A stretch of DNA of 64,000 bases from Leptasterias polaris (taxonomy: Eukaryota; Echinodermata; Asteroidea; Forcipulatida; Asteriidae), in the NCBI GenBank assembly GCA_037783415.1, contig JAZGTN010000017.1, forward strand, positions 2,424,501-2,488,500. The letters run 5' to 3'. Below, one piece after another: positions 21,893 through 33,587 of this stretch. The number at the start of each line of letters is the position of its first letter. Position 1 is the first letter of the stretch. The position numbers and the translations under genes are program-made. Below the pieces are notes generated by a model. The model had not been told where the DNA came from. It searched no databases and saw only the letters and a list, made by a program, of their open reading frames with translations.

Positions 21893-24800
21893 ATGGCGTT
21901 CAGATCCTCGTTTGTTACAAAGTCCAATAATCCAGGAAGATCTGAAACAGCAACAGGAAGACCTGAAACAGCAGACACCAAGAAGCAGTTTGAAATTGAT
22001 CAAGCTGTGGCAGCATCTAGTGGCAGGTAAAGTGCAGCATCTTACAATAATGAAACATCAACACAAGGGCAGATTTGGGGTCATGTGACTTGGGTCAAAA
22101 ATTTCAAGGTCAGATTTGTGAGCATAAATTGTTCCAGCATTTTAATGCTATTGCATAGCATCTCTTTACATTTTTGTAAATTTTTTTTTTCACTAGGCCC
22201 TACGTCTTTACTTATGTAATGGTGTCATATGCAGGACTTCTTTTGTGCTTCTGACCAGAATTACTTTCCTGACATACAATTCATGTCTAAATTAACTTTA
22301 CACGTTTTTCTAAACTTACTATTGGATTAAATTGCTTCAGTAGAATTTCTTTTATGGTGTACTTTTTTTTAAACTCCCAATTGTCAAACAAAGCACAAAC
22401 AGACCCGTTATGCATCCATGGTCACTCTCTTGAGTCGGTCATTACAGCAGAGATGAACATGCAAATCATATGTTTTTGAAATGCCAGGCCTAAATCGTTG
22501 CCATGTGCTGTTATGTGTTGTTATAAACCCTTGTGCTTTTGCTTGGCTTTCACTTTGATAGCTGGGACTTAATAATGGAATGTTCTCCTGAAACAAAATG
22601 GGTTTTATTTTCATTTTGGTTTCAGAGAGAGTGAAGAACGTCATATCCAGATTTTTGTTTCTAATCCAGTAATTAAGGAGGTTCTCTGTTTGCAGCTTCA
22701 TCCATCCACCACCATCTCGGACTTGAAAGAATTACTCCAGGGAAAACTAAACATCCAAGCAAAGAATCAGCATCTTGTCACTAAGAAGGGCATTGAGGTA
22801 TGAGTTTGTATCATTTGGTGAAGACAATCAACTCATTTTGCTTTGAATTTGATGGGACATCTCTTTTGGGAAGTTTTTTCCACAAGTTTGTTTAGAACTC
22901 CTTGTCCATCTTGTTTACAAAATAAGTGACCCATGGTATGCATTCTTTGGCATTTCCTTGCAGGCAAGATACTTCACTTGTCATTAAATGATTTTGTTTT
23001 GTATTGTTGCTAGCACACATAAAATCAAGAATTACAAAAGTAACAGCTGAACACATTTTATGAAGTGTTTTTTGTTTTCAAAAATTGATAAAAATCCTTT
23101 GTAGCAATTTCCATGAGTTCTTGTTCACAAACCATTTTGTAAATATGCGATGTATAATATTAATTTGAATATATTCAATATATTTGTTTACCATAGCTTC
23201 AAATTCAGTAATGGCTGACTGCACTTGAGACTATATGCATTGCAGAAGGGTAATTTAACAAATAACTGCACCATCAAAGACATCCCTCAATTGTTAGATC
23301 CCACAAAAAGTTATATATGCACACAAACAATTTATGTTGAATACTACACATCTACAACCTATATCCATATATAATTTTGTCTGCATCCTGAGGTGCTTTT
23401 TAAAGAAAAAATACTGTCCCGCAGAATTCCCAATCAAATAATAGTGGGGTATCACATTAATAAGTATTACCCTGAATTTTATTAGGAATCCTTTTTGTTT
23501 TAAAAACAGCTTTGTGACACACAGTCCCTGAAGGTCCTTGGCATTCAGCAAGATACCAATCTAGAGATACGCCAAGTTGCTGGGTTGATGGGCGGTGGAA
23601 GAAAGCGGAAATCTGGTAAATGTGTGCTCTTTCAAACCATTGATATTGTGTTGTCCCTCAAGATTTTTGGCATTCAGCAATTCATAATTATTCCAAATCA
23701 TTGGGTTGATATAGGTAGTTCAATAAACCCAAAAGGAAATATCAGATTGCTAATAAAGGTAACCAAAAAGGTTCACCCATTAGACGTGTGGTACAAGGGA
23801 GCAGAAGTAGTCAAAGTTACTGGTAATTCGTTGTGAATGAAATTGCTTTTACTGCAATGTTTTAGCCAGGATATGGTGGCACAGCAAGCACATATTTTTT
23901 TCTACTGATTATCATTTAGAAAATTGCATTATAATATTAAAGTTTTTGTTATGAAAACGACAAACTAATAAAATAAAATAAAATAATAATAATTGTTAGT
24001 AAGTTTTCCTGCTTTCTATTCTAATCCCGCGGAGTAATAATCTTCTTGATTTACAGGATTGGGAAAAGAAACTAAAACAGCCATGACACAAGATGAGCAC
24101 GAGACAGATAATTCCTCGAAGACGATTCAAAAAAACAAAAGTAAGCCTATGGGGACGTCTTCAACTTTTACTGACATCCCGGTTACGTCTACTAGTGCAA
24201 TCCAGTCCCAACGAACTTTTCCTGACACAGGGACCATTCCTAAGAACCCAAGAGAAACGAAAGATCAAATGAAGCTTCAAGTGCAAAGAGAATTTGTAAT
24301 TCAACAGAGTGCCTCTTCTGAGAAACAAGATCTCTTAATACAATCCCAGAGAACTAGCACAGGGGCCATTTCTAAGAACCTAAGAGGAACGAAAGAACAA
24401 TTAGAGCTTCAATCTCAAGAAGAACTTACCCAACATGGTGCCTCTTTTGAGACACTAGATCGCTTACACCAATCCAAGAGAACTCCTACTGGCACAGGGG
24501 CCATTCCTAAGAACACAAGAGGAACGAAAGAACAAATGAAGCTTCAATCTCAAGAAGAACTTACCCAACATGGTGCCTCTTTTGAGACACTAGATCGCTT
24601 ACACCAATCCAAGAGAACTCCTACTGGCACAGGGGCCATTCCTAAGAACACAAGAGGAACGAAAGCACAAATAAAGCTTCAATCTCAAGAAAAATCCAAA
24701 CCTCATCAGAGTGCCTTGGTTCAATTGCCGGAGGAACCCAAACCTCATCAGAGTGCGTCTTCCGCAGCCGGAAACATCAATGAGATAACTTCGAACTCTA

Positions 24801-27290
24801 GCAGTAAAGGTACAAAACAGTGAGCACATTAATGTGTTATTAATTATCATCATAACAATTATTCAAGTCAGATGAAAACCAACTTCATAACCTCATAATT
24901 CATGTACTTGTTTACGTTCTACTAAAAACCTTGGGTGCACTCTCCCTTACTCAAGCTTGAAGTTACTTTTTGCCTACATTTTCTGCTTTTTATAAGCATG
25001 AAAATACTTTTAAAGACACTGAACACGTTTGGTAATTACTCAAAATATATATTAGCATACAAACTTACTTGGTAACCAGTAACGGAGAGCTGTTGATAGT
25101 ATAAAACATTGTGAGAAACCACTCCCTCTGAAGTAACGTAGTTTTTGAGAAAGAGGTAACTTCTCACTAAAATAATAAAAGACTTCATGCATGAAGCCTT
25201 TTATTAGCATCTGAAAGCACACAAAACTGTGCAACAAGGGCGTTTTTTTCTTTCTTTATTTTCTTGCAACTTCGATGACCGATTCAGCCCAAATTTTCAC
25301 AGGTTTGTTATTGTATGCATATGTTGGGATACACCTAGTGACAATACTGGTCTTTGATAATTACCAAACATGTTCAGTGCCTTTAAGGTCATACAAGGAG
25401 GAATTAGTTCAAAATTTTATTTCCCTCCATAATTGTTGCGACTACTCCAACACAGTAGGTTTGCTTATACTGGATTGCTTATGTTTGAATGTGTATTCAT
25501 AAATACCTCAGACAGGTTTATCTATATCTGATTGGTCGAGAGGAGAGGAGAGGAGATCACATGGTTGTGTTTAAACGTGTGATATAAACATGATGAGGAG
25601 AGTTTAAACATACATTGGCACTTATTTACACTTAATGCATGCAAAACATACTGGTTTACTCAATGTAAAAGATGTTAGTGCGCGCGCATACGGACAACAT
25701 TTCAGCGTTGCATTACAATTTTACCCTTCGTGAATAGGACCCTGTGAGGACCGGACAGGAATTGAACATTCAGAAAGGTTCTACAGAGACAGTATTACGC
25801 TTTCAACAAAACGGCCGTTTGAATGAGAATGAAATAGCAGTGACTCAGTCTTAAATAGCTGTTTAAAACTTTGCAGGGTCACGGTTGTTGTTGTGCAAAA
25901 AAGAACCCCGCCTTCGGCTCGGTCCTTCATGGCACAGAAACCTAAGATCTTGTTTACTATATTTTTATTGTCTTATTGAAACAGATGAGATGCGGTGTGG
26001 ATGTGGTACAATTAATCAGAAAATTACTTTGGTGTAATCATCAAATTTTGAAATGTATATCTAATTGTTCAAAAACGTATTTTGCTTTTTTCCCCTTCTC
26101 TTTTACTAGATATTGTTCCTGCAATTCACCAAAACCTAGCCATGAGTTCACAATCATCAGATGTGCATACATTATGTCATCACCAATCACAGGCAGTAGT
26201 GAAAGACATGTCAATCGGGGAGCGTAGTGTTGTCTTTAATGGTCCTGCTTCTGGAACAACCATCTATCATGTAAATGTATCTCTACCAACAGGTATGTTA
26301 TACAATTACTTAGTAGTACAAAAGAAAAAACATCTAAAGGCACTGAACATGTTATCAAAGACCAGTATTGTCACTCGGTGTATCCCAACATTATGCATAA
26401 AATAACAAACCTGTGAAAATTTGGGCTTAATCGGTCACTCGAAGTTGCAAGAAAATAAAGAAAGAAAAAACACCCTTGTTGCACAGTTTTGTGTGCTTTC
26501 AGATGCTAATAAAAGGCTTCATGCATGAAGTCTTTTATTATTTTAGTGAGAAGTTACCTCTTTCTCAAAAACTACGATACTTCAGAGGGAGTGGTTTCTC
26601 ACAATGTTTTATACTATCAACAGCTCTCCGTTGCTGGTTATATACCAAGTATGTTTTTATGCTAATATATATTTTGACTAATTACCAAACGTGTTCAGTG
26701 CCTTTAAGCAACTAGTTTGCCTTAATTGACCAATAAATGTTATAAATTACTTGACTCGAAGATTAACAACAGAATCAAATGTTGAATGATATCAAATAAT
26801 CTCAGAAAAACAGTCTTGGGGCTCATTCCCAAACTCCCCTAACAGTTGCAAACATTCATAGTGTCTTGGCATGACACAATCCAGCAAAATAATGTGATAA
26901 TTAAGATAGTTTTACATATTTGCCAAAATGACCCTTAGTTAAAATTAAGAAAAAGGAAACTACCCCCATTTTTTGTTATAAATTTTAAATAAATGAAATA
27001 AAAACAAACAGAATAATAAAAATCGAATTGACTAAGTGTTATCCCAATATATTTAACTGAAACAATTAATGCAATTGTGCGGATGTATAGAAACTTTTAC
27101 TTTACAGAAAAGCATATCCACTTTGAGGTTAATAAATAAAGTATCATGTTGTATACAGTTGAGGAATAAATTTAAGACAATTGTTTTTGTGCTGACCTTT
27201 GTTTATTTTACCTCTTTACAGGAACGCCCCACCCCAATCCTCAAGCTCAAGCTATTGCAGATGCATTGAAGCAAACAGACATGACTACAG
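21893..27290 (+). CDS. Ubiquitin-like domain plus NLR N-terminal region, six exons (partial gene)
   Basis: Exons 21893-22026, 22626-22797, 23510-23615, 24057-24809, 26110-26292 and 27222-27290 join in phase with GT-AG introns. Exons 2-3 encode a ubiquitin-like fold: HIQIFVSNP at the first strand, ISDLKELLQGKLNI as the helix, QHLVTKKGIELCD, and LEIRQVAGLMGGG at the end, followed by RKRKS. Exon 4 encodes a hydrophilic linker with about four copies of a 45-residue repeat (GAIPKNTRGTKEQMKLQSQ). Exon 5 (GERSVVFNGPASGTTIYHV) resembles pre-NACHT segments of animal NLRs. Exon 6 (GTPHPNPQAQAIADALKQ) is homologous to the start of the minus-strand NACHT exon at 30839. No NACHT follows on this strand. 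The start ATG (AAAATGG) is the best-context one; an upstream exon cannot be excluded. The role is inferred to be intracellular immune sensing. Confidence 0.72.
25014..25382 (+). mobile_element. TTAA-flanked MITE copy b, intron 4 of the ubiquitin-like/NLR gene
   Basis: Flanked by TTAA (25010-25013, 25383-25386). Ends AGACACTGAACACGTTTGG and, inverted, AGGCACTGAACATGTTTGG. The body matches 26338-26703 in inverse orientation over nearly its whole length, including CATGCATGAAG and AGAGCTGTTGATAGTATAA. Confidence 0.85.
26338..26703 (-). mobile_element. TTAA-flanked MITE copy c, intron 5 of the ubiquitin-like/NLR gene
   Basis: Inverse copy of 25014-25382. Its right flank is TTAA (26704-26707) and its left flank is CTAA (26334-26337). 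Together the two copies form a 366-369-bp inverted repeat pair enclosing exon 5. Confidence 0.85.
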
Positions 27291-27695
27291 GTAGCTATGA
27301 ATTTTAGATTATCTCAAGATAACAAAATGGACATTTATGAAAAGTTTGTTTTACTTGAACATGTTGAAAATGCAGTGAATGTATTAACGAAAATTACACT
27401 AAATTGGAACCATTTTCAACTTGAAAATGAGGGAGGGCAATCCAATCAAACGTATTGTTATTAGCTCGTCAGTAGACAGGCCTTGTTGACTAAAGTATTC
27501 GAGTTCTCAATCTTCAAGTCCAGTTACTCGGTGTCGAGTCTGAGTCCTGGTCCAAGTTTTGAGTCACAAAGGTAGAGCCTTTTGCTGAATTATGAGTCTC
27601 TTAAGTTTAAAACTATTACTAAAAATAAATAAATAAATTATAAAACAAAATAAGCCCAACAGATGAACAAAGTTTAGATTTAAAGAAGTACTTAA

Positions 27696-28883
27696 AGGGC
27701 ATGAAATATAATTTGTTAATGCTGTAAACAATAAAGTATGCCTATTAGAACATTATATTAGATTTTTTTTTTTCACAAGCCATTTTACACCATTAAAAAA
27801 ATCATTTCGAAATTTAGGGGGGCCGCCGCGCCCCACCCATACCTCCTCATTAACATAAAATCCGTGACGTAAACAAAGGCACTCAACAGAACGACTTGTC
27901 ATACGTCGTGCGTGGGGCCATGCAAACACTGCACAGAAGGAACAAGTTCGAAGAAGTTTGTCTCTCTCTTTTGGGGTCTTTTTACGTTGATTTTAACAAA
28001 TGCCATCAAGGTGTGTTGCTGCTGGGTGTAGCAACACCACTAAAGAGGCAGTTAGTGTCCATAAATTTCCATAGGACCCAAAATTCAGACGGATATGGAC
28101 GGCGAATGTGAAGCTGACCAGAGCCAAATGGTCTGGACGGAGCGAGCAGCCTATGCTCTGCAGTGCCCACTTTGAGCCAAGTACTTTGAACGTGGCAACG
28201 GCGCACCCAAGAGGGTAAAAAAAATATATATATATATATAAAAAACGGGGGAGGAAGAGGGAAGGAAAGAAAGAAAAAGAAAAAAATGGGGGAGGGGAGG
28301 AAGGGAGAAGGAAAAAAGAGCCGAAGGAGAAAAGTCGCAAATGTGTATAGTATTTTCACAAAGTGACCTATCTAGATAGATCTCTATTATGCATTGGTTT
28401 GTACGCATTATTGTTGACGACATCATATCTGATATTATATTCTAATATATACATGTAATTTTATAGAATGTATCAATAGTCCACTGACTGAACACGTACT
28501 TCTGAAGATTTATCCACCCCCAAAATATGGTTACGTTATTGTCCATCGGTATGGTGTGTGTGTGCGTGCGTCCAATCCGACATGTTCGGTGGACGACTCG
28601 ACTCGGCTGTGTAAGCTTAAACTGGTATCCGTTGCGCGCCTGGGCACCAGACCATGGCTGATCTCGATTTGGGAGCCGCTGCCTTTGTGTACGTCACGAA
28701 CAGCGCCCTCTTGTGGCGTCCAAAATACGAAAGTTTCGGGGGTATTTTTTTTTTATTCAATTAAAATTAGAAAATTCACTCCAGACACAAAACAGTTATG
28801 AAAAATAATTTCTTTTCATAATTATGAACTGATTTAATAAAACTATAAAAAAAACTTTAAAAAAATACCACTTCATAGGCCCT
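27696..28883. mobile_element. TTAA-flanked element carrying a THAP remnant
   Basis: TTAA at 27692-27695 and 28884-28887 flanks ends AGGGCATGAAATA and, inverted, AGGGCCTATGAAG. The 1.19-kb body contains a broken THAP domain frame (28000-28218), a (TA)n run near 28220-28240 and an AG-rich tract at 28245-28325. It could be a remnant of a DNA transposon that encoded a THAP-domain transposase, as P-type elements do, or a host THAP exon caught between TTAA sites. Confidence 0.45.
28000..28218 (+). pseudogene. THAP zinc-finger domain remnant with in-frame stop
   Basis: From ATG at 28000 the frame reads MPSRCVAAGCSNTTKEAVSV, then HKFP, a TAG stop, then DPKFRRIW, SEQPMLCSAHFEP and a terminal TAA at 28216. 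The spacing Cys-x4-Cys ... Cys-x2-His with Trp and CSAHFEP is diagnostic of the THAP DNA-binding domain (normally about 80-90 residues, C2CH zinc). The in-frame stop and the missing AVPTIF-like end mark it as broken. Upstream AAATGCC context and a possible donor GAGGGTAAAA at the end suggest it was a first exon. Confidence 0.75.
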
Positions 28884-29170
28884 TTAAAATAGAACGAAGG
28901 GGGAGGGATATTTGTCGAAATTCATTCATAAGTGCTCAATGAATACAGATTATAGTTCAAATACCATAAACATGTATTGTAAATACAAAAACTAAATTTG
29001 TTGACCACAGCCCATCGTTGCTTTTCGTTGAGTTTCGCGGAAAACCCTGTGACGTCATCATATATATTTACACTTCGCAATGGAAAGAACACTGTTCTTA
29101 GGCTAAGTCGAAAATAAAAAGCCTCCAAAACCCTAGACAGCAGGGGATCTCGAGAGGGTTTAGTATTTAC

Positions 29171-29359
29171 GAAAAAGAGGTACATTTTTCAAGCACTGAT
29201 GGTAATGTAGATAGAGGAAAGCTCTCTTGTGGAGAGAAGGGAATAGGAGTGATGCAACGTCTTGCAGAACCCGTGGTTTGATGAGCTACTTGCGTGTGGA
29301 AGCAGCACCCGACAATGAAGCTGATGACAAAGAGAGCGAAACCGAGATCGCCTGGCAAA
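29171..29359 (-). CDS. Weak candidate exon with a hydrophobic segment
   Basis: A strong acceptor (TACTATTTTTTTGCCAG) is followed by a frame encoding GDLGFALFVISFIVGCCFHT and a Ser/Thr/Pro-rich tail to a stop. The first 20 residues could span a membrane. It lies downstream of the NACHT exon on the same strand but beyond that exon's stop and AATAAA, so joining them would need an internal donor I could not find. Confidence 0.2.
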
Positions 29360-29531
29360 AAAATAGTAATAAAGCGTGGTATTGAGTAGTCCCGTCTCTT
29401 CAGATGAAGTAAGCTCCCAATTTCCTAGCATCTTATACTGGAATACTCATAGGAAACAGTATGAAATGTAAAGAATTCATAACAAGTACATGTAGTATTG
29501 CATATCAGTGGAAAGACCTTTTTAATCAATT

Positions 29532-29537
29532 TTTATT
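29532..29537 (-). terminator. Polyadenylation signal AATAAA after the NACHT exon
   Basis: AATAAA on the minus strand about 20 bases past the stop codon at 29557. It supports this being a true 3' end, so that the product would stop after the NACHT module. Confidence 0.5.
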
Positions 29538-29556
29538 GATAATATGAATTATATAA

Positions 29557-30839
29557 TCAGTTGATTGACTCATATGGAGAAGGATACTCTCTTGCTGCAC
29601 AACAAACCCGAACAAGGGTTCTATCAAACTCATCTGTGTTTATAACACTCTTCCAATACATTGCAGCACAGAATTCCAAGAACGTTTTGTGAATAAAACA
29701 CACATTGAATTGAATGTCTAATCCATTGAAGACCCTCTCTCTAGTGAGAACACCTGCACTTATTGCTGCATCGAATGCTTCCTTGTCAAAATAAAAATCT
29801 TTTTCTGTAAAGGAAAGCGACTGATCGGTAGAAATCAGACCATGTAGAGCAACCTTTCCAATTGAAATCAATATTTGTGATATTGCATCTTGTGACAAGT
29901 CTTTTGCTTTTCGTTTGAATATGTATTTCATTGCCTCAGTGTATAGTCGAGTCATTGTGTCTGGGAGTTTTCCGGACCCTCTCCAGAGCAAGCACATCAA
30001 CAGCAGCAACATTGGACTCTTTGCCAAATCAGAGAAGACTTCTGAAGATCCTATCTCCTCTATCAGCTTCCTTACTTTGTCGTGGTCTTTAGGGAAAAAA
30101 TTAGCTACATACTCCTCAATATCCGATTCTGAAAACCCCTCAATTTTCACATGAATGAAAGGCTTTTCAACCAATGATGAGCTGACTAGTATGTCAATGG
30201 GAGGACGAGATGTGATAACTACCCAACATTTTGTGAACCGCTTTCGATTAAGAGCTTTGAGAATTGAACCAAATAAGGACTCGTTTAATGTATTGGTTTG
30301 AAATTCATCAAATCCATCCAAGAGAATCAACATTTTTTCTTGGTTCTTGTCAATAAACCTTTTTAAATTAGACTTATTTACAATGTCTTGGTCTACGAGC
30401 TGCTCAAAGACAGCATCAATGAGGTCTGAAGTTTGTTTCAGTGCACGCATTTTCAAAACAAAAACAAGTTCAAACCCTTTGAGTATCTCACTCTTACCTG
30501 TTGCCCAATCATAAGCAATTTTGTCAATAAGGGTCGTCTTGCCTCGACCTGCCGATCCACTAATAACAATACGTTTGATCATTAAATTGTCCTCTCTTGT
30601 TTTAAATTGGAAAATATTCTCATATGACTCAATTTTGTTTTCTTTTTGTGCAATCTCCCCTACCTTGTCTGTAAGTTCAACTAAAACAAGCTTAGTATAG
30701 ATGGCCCTTATGTGTGTCTTATCTGTACCAACCCATGGTTGCATCTGTACATAGCTACCTGTATTCATGTACACTTGCTTCAATGCCTCTTTTGCTTCAT
30801 CTGCATCAGCTTGAGCTGGATGATTAGGGTCCGGTGTTC
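29557..30839 (-). CDS. NACHT ATPase exon of an NLR-type receptor (upstream exons not found)
   Basis: Acceptor CGCCCATTAG precedes a 427-codon exon in phase 1. It opens GTPDPNHPAQADADEAKEAL, the counterpart of exon 6 of the plus-strand gene, then a pre-NACHT helix region (YVQMQPWVGTD; IYTKL). Nucleotide-binding motifs follow in order: Walker A SGSAGRGKTTLIDKIAYDW, Walker B LLILLDGFDEF, sensor 1 VVITSRP, the SPMLLLLMCLLW helix region and IHKTFLEFCAAMYW near the end. It ends CCAAREYPSPYESIN and stop, with AATAAA close behind, so no leucine-rich repeats are attached. NACHT domains bind ATP and oligomerise in innate immune signalling. No upstream minus-strand exons were recognised before 33.5 kb, so the exon looks orphaned by rearrangement or misassembly. 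Confidence 0.85.
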
Positions 30840-31898
30840 CTAATGGGCGATAGGAAAAGGAAAACAAATCACCACATATCAACAAGTTTATTTTACTTGG
30901 TGATTTTCTGATAATTTATTAGGTCATGAGAAGCCTTTTCAAGTTTTTATAACATAGTTCAATAGACCCTTCCCATGAAAAATGTAAATTGCAAATCACG
31001 CATGTGCAGTAACAATTTGGTTGACAAAATGATGGAGCAAAGCGCCCTTTTGTATGGGGCTGATGGTGGCGTGACGCAGACGCATTTGAGCGTCTGCTTA
31101 AGGCACATCTCTGTGGCGTTTGCCAACCAAAAGTGTCTCTACGCATGGGTGATACGTTGCAAGAGAACAGCGTAAATGTAGGGCAAATCTTTGTTTTTGT
31201 TTCACAAAGAGCCACTAAAGCCAGTGAGCAAGTGATCACATGACAGAAGCATCCCTTTCCTTGGTAAAAACACATTTTACACACGGGATATAAGCAGGTC
31301 ATCTCACTTGTTAAGTTTTATGAAGAGACGCATTCTATGACTAATAATATGGTAATAGCCAATATATTTCTCCATTGAGAAGTCAAACTTAGAAATGTCG
31401 TGGAGGACTTGACCAAGGTCTCCCACTCGGTCTCCCCCTAGAACAATAAGGTTTCTCCTCTGTCTCTCCCTCCCCTTTAGGTTTCGGTTTCAGTCTTGGT
31501 CTCGGAAGATGATGTCTTGGTCTCAGTGCAGGTCTGGGACTTCAAGGTCTTGACGATGGATAATTTTATGTAAAATTATGGTTTCCAACACTAGATGGTT
31601 TTATATTTACCTAAATTTCCCCCAAAATATAAAGAAATTATGAAACAAGTTCTTTTACAAAGTATACAGAGGAAAAATGAGAAAGATTACCATTACTATC
31701 ACATCGTTTTTTAATGGTGTTTTGCCAAAATCCGTTGTTGTTTGTAATTGTTACAGTTTGCAATAGCTACAATTTTCCAAAGGTTACATTAAAAATTACT
31801 GTTCAAAATTTGTTTTCTGTTGTTCAGCCTTTAACAGTAATGTAAAAGGCCTACATTTAGAATGGTAATCTTTCAAGCCATTGGGGTCAGTTGATTAA

Positions 31899-32288
31899 AA
31901 AAGTGCTGCATACGTTTGGTAATTGGAGCCTACTGATTGTGTTAATCCTATATAAATGTAGGTAAATACAATAAAGCTAAACTGTGCAAATTTCACTTCA
32001 AAAGGTGGTCGCGTTTTTGAGATATCACCAAAAAACCGGAGCGAGTATTTCCCCGCAGGAGAGAATATTCCCTATAGGAGTATACAGTCTGAGAAGCGTT
32101 TCTGACAAAAACGCTTCTCAGACTCAAATTTTGGGGAATAAAAAGTTATATATTTTTCCATAACCGTAGTACTTCGAAGTTGAACGTTTCTCAAAATTCA
32201 TTATACTACTCAAAGCTGCTGTACTTCTAACCAAGTAAGTTTGTATTGCCATTAATTTTCAGAGTCATTACCAAACGTGTACTGTGCC
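31899..32288. mobile_element. Degenerate TTAA-family MITE, copy d
   Basis: Left TTAA at 31895-31898 with AAAGTGCTGCATACGTTTGG; right end CCAAACGTGTACTGTGCC then TTCA. The interior shares GGTGGTCGCGTTTTTGAGAT and the CAGAAACGCTTCT-type hairpin with repeats at 38930-39110 and 56230-56400, so it is a longer subfamily. Confidence 0.55.
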
Positions 32289-32569
32289 TTCAAAGTTTCA
32301 GTTTTGTACTTGGGAAGGAGTTGGGTATTAACTGTTACACTCAAAGTGACATTTTGACTCAAGGTAAAAGCAGGTTCCCCAATTGACAAGTATGACGTTG
32401 GTTTTAATGATACATGCTTTTCAAAACAAAAACAAATTCAAACTATCGTTGACTCATGATTTGGACGACCCGGTCAGCCTAATTGTTTCACAATTTTTAT
32501 GACTTGACTTGGTCATTGATTCAGACTCAAACACATTGACTTACCCTTGGGACTGATACTCGAAAATTG

Positions 32570-32865
32570 TGGCTCAATTTGTATTTGTGACTCGATTTTT
32601 GTGACTCAATGTTTGTGACTTGATATTTGTGACTCAATATGTGACACAATATACTATATGACTCGATGTTTTTGACTCGATGTTTTTGACTCGATGTTTT
32701 TGACTCGATGTTTTTGACTCGATGTTTGTGACTCGATGTTTGTGACTCGATGGTTGTGACTCGATGTTTGTGACTCGATGTTTGTGACTCGATGTTTTGG
32801 ACTCGATGTTTTGGACTCGATGTTTTGGACTCGATATTTGTCACTCGTTGTTTGTCACTCGAGAC
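32570..32865 (+). repeat. 15-bp minisatellite, GACTCGATGTTTGTG
   Basis: Roughly twenty copies of a 15-bp unit (GACTCGATGTTTTTG, GACTCGATGTTTGTG and GACTCGATGTTTTGG variants arranged in runs), preceded by more diverged copies from about 32520. The 3n period yields long repetitive ORFs on both strands that are not genes. Confidence 0.9.
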
Positions 32866-33587
32866 TTTCCAACCTCCTACTCTACATAGTAAATCTTCAG
32901 TTTGGGGACACAAGAAATGTTGCTGTTGTTTATACAACGTTTTTTATTTTGGAAAGGGGTTTTATTTCAGGAACACAACATTTGATCTCCATTTAAACAG
33001 TAACTTGAAAGAAATGTTATTTAAATGTATTTTTGATGTTTTAACACTCCTTTTTTCGTTTTTATTGCTAAAAAAATTAGGCCCCAAATTCGAGGTTTTC
33101 ACAAACTTCTGCCAGTTGTGGCGCGCGACGGTTTGCGTCTATGCTTGGGAGTAAGATTTGCGTAAACAAATAGAACACCGTTGTTTGTGAATGGAGACTC
33201 AATAGTTTTCGAAAGAAATTTGTTATTTAAATTGTTACAAAGTTTCTTGGGTGCTGGAATGATATGCCATCATTCTATGATGTTGGTGGATGTTCGGCGA
33301 TCAAATCGGAATCCGCAGAGGCACATTTCCCCTGATGTTTGATGCGGGGAGGGGCGTTTTGATCGTTGACAACACTTGATCCACTTTCGAGCAAATAATG
33401 ATTTGCAGCACATTTCACAGATGACTGTAGAAATGATTTGTCCCAGCCAAGCTAGCTGCAATAATTTGGGTATCAGTGTGTTATTTGGCCACCTGTCCAC
33501 CTGTTTCAGAACAGGTACAACTCAGCTGTCTATCCTTTAAAAAATAAACTGTTTTCACTAGGCCTAAAGCTCCTTTTTTTTTTCCAG
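32866..33587. other. Gap before the LRR exon
   Basis: No supported gene. It ends in a strong polypyrimidine tract and acceptor (CTTTTTTTTTTCCAG) that defines the LRR exon start at 33588. Confidence 0.4.

Larger units (their letters stand above)
28888..29556. other. Gap between the THAP element and the NACHT exon
   Basis: Holds a possible polyadenylation signal for the minus-strand NACHT transcript and a weak minus-strand exon candidate at 29171-29359. Otherwise AT-rich. Confidence 0.35.

Noticed and set aside
30919..31302. 127-codon minus-strand ORF upstream of the NACHT exon
   Set aside because: No splice signals, no domain similarity and no phase match to the NACHT exon; probably chance.
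32527..33154. Ser/His- and Trp/Leu-repeat ORFs
   Set aside because: Artefacts of the 15-bp minisatellite.
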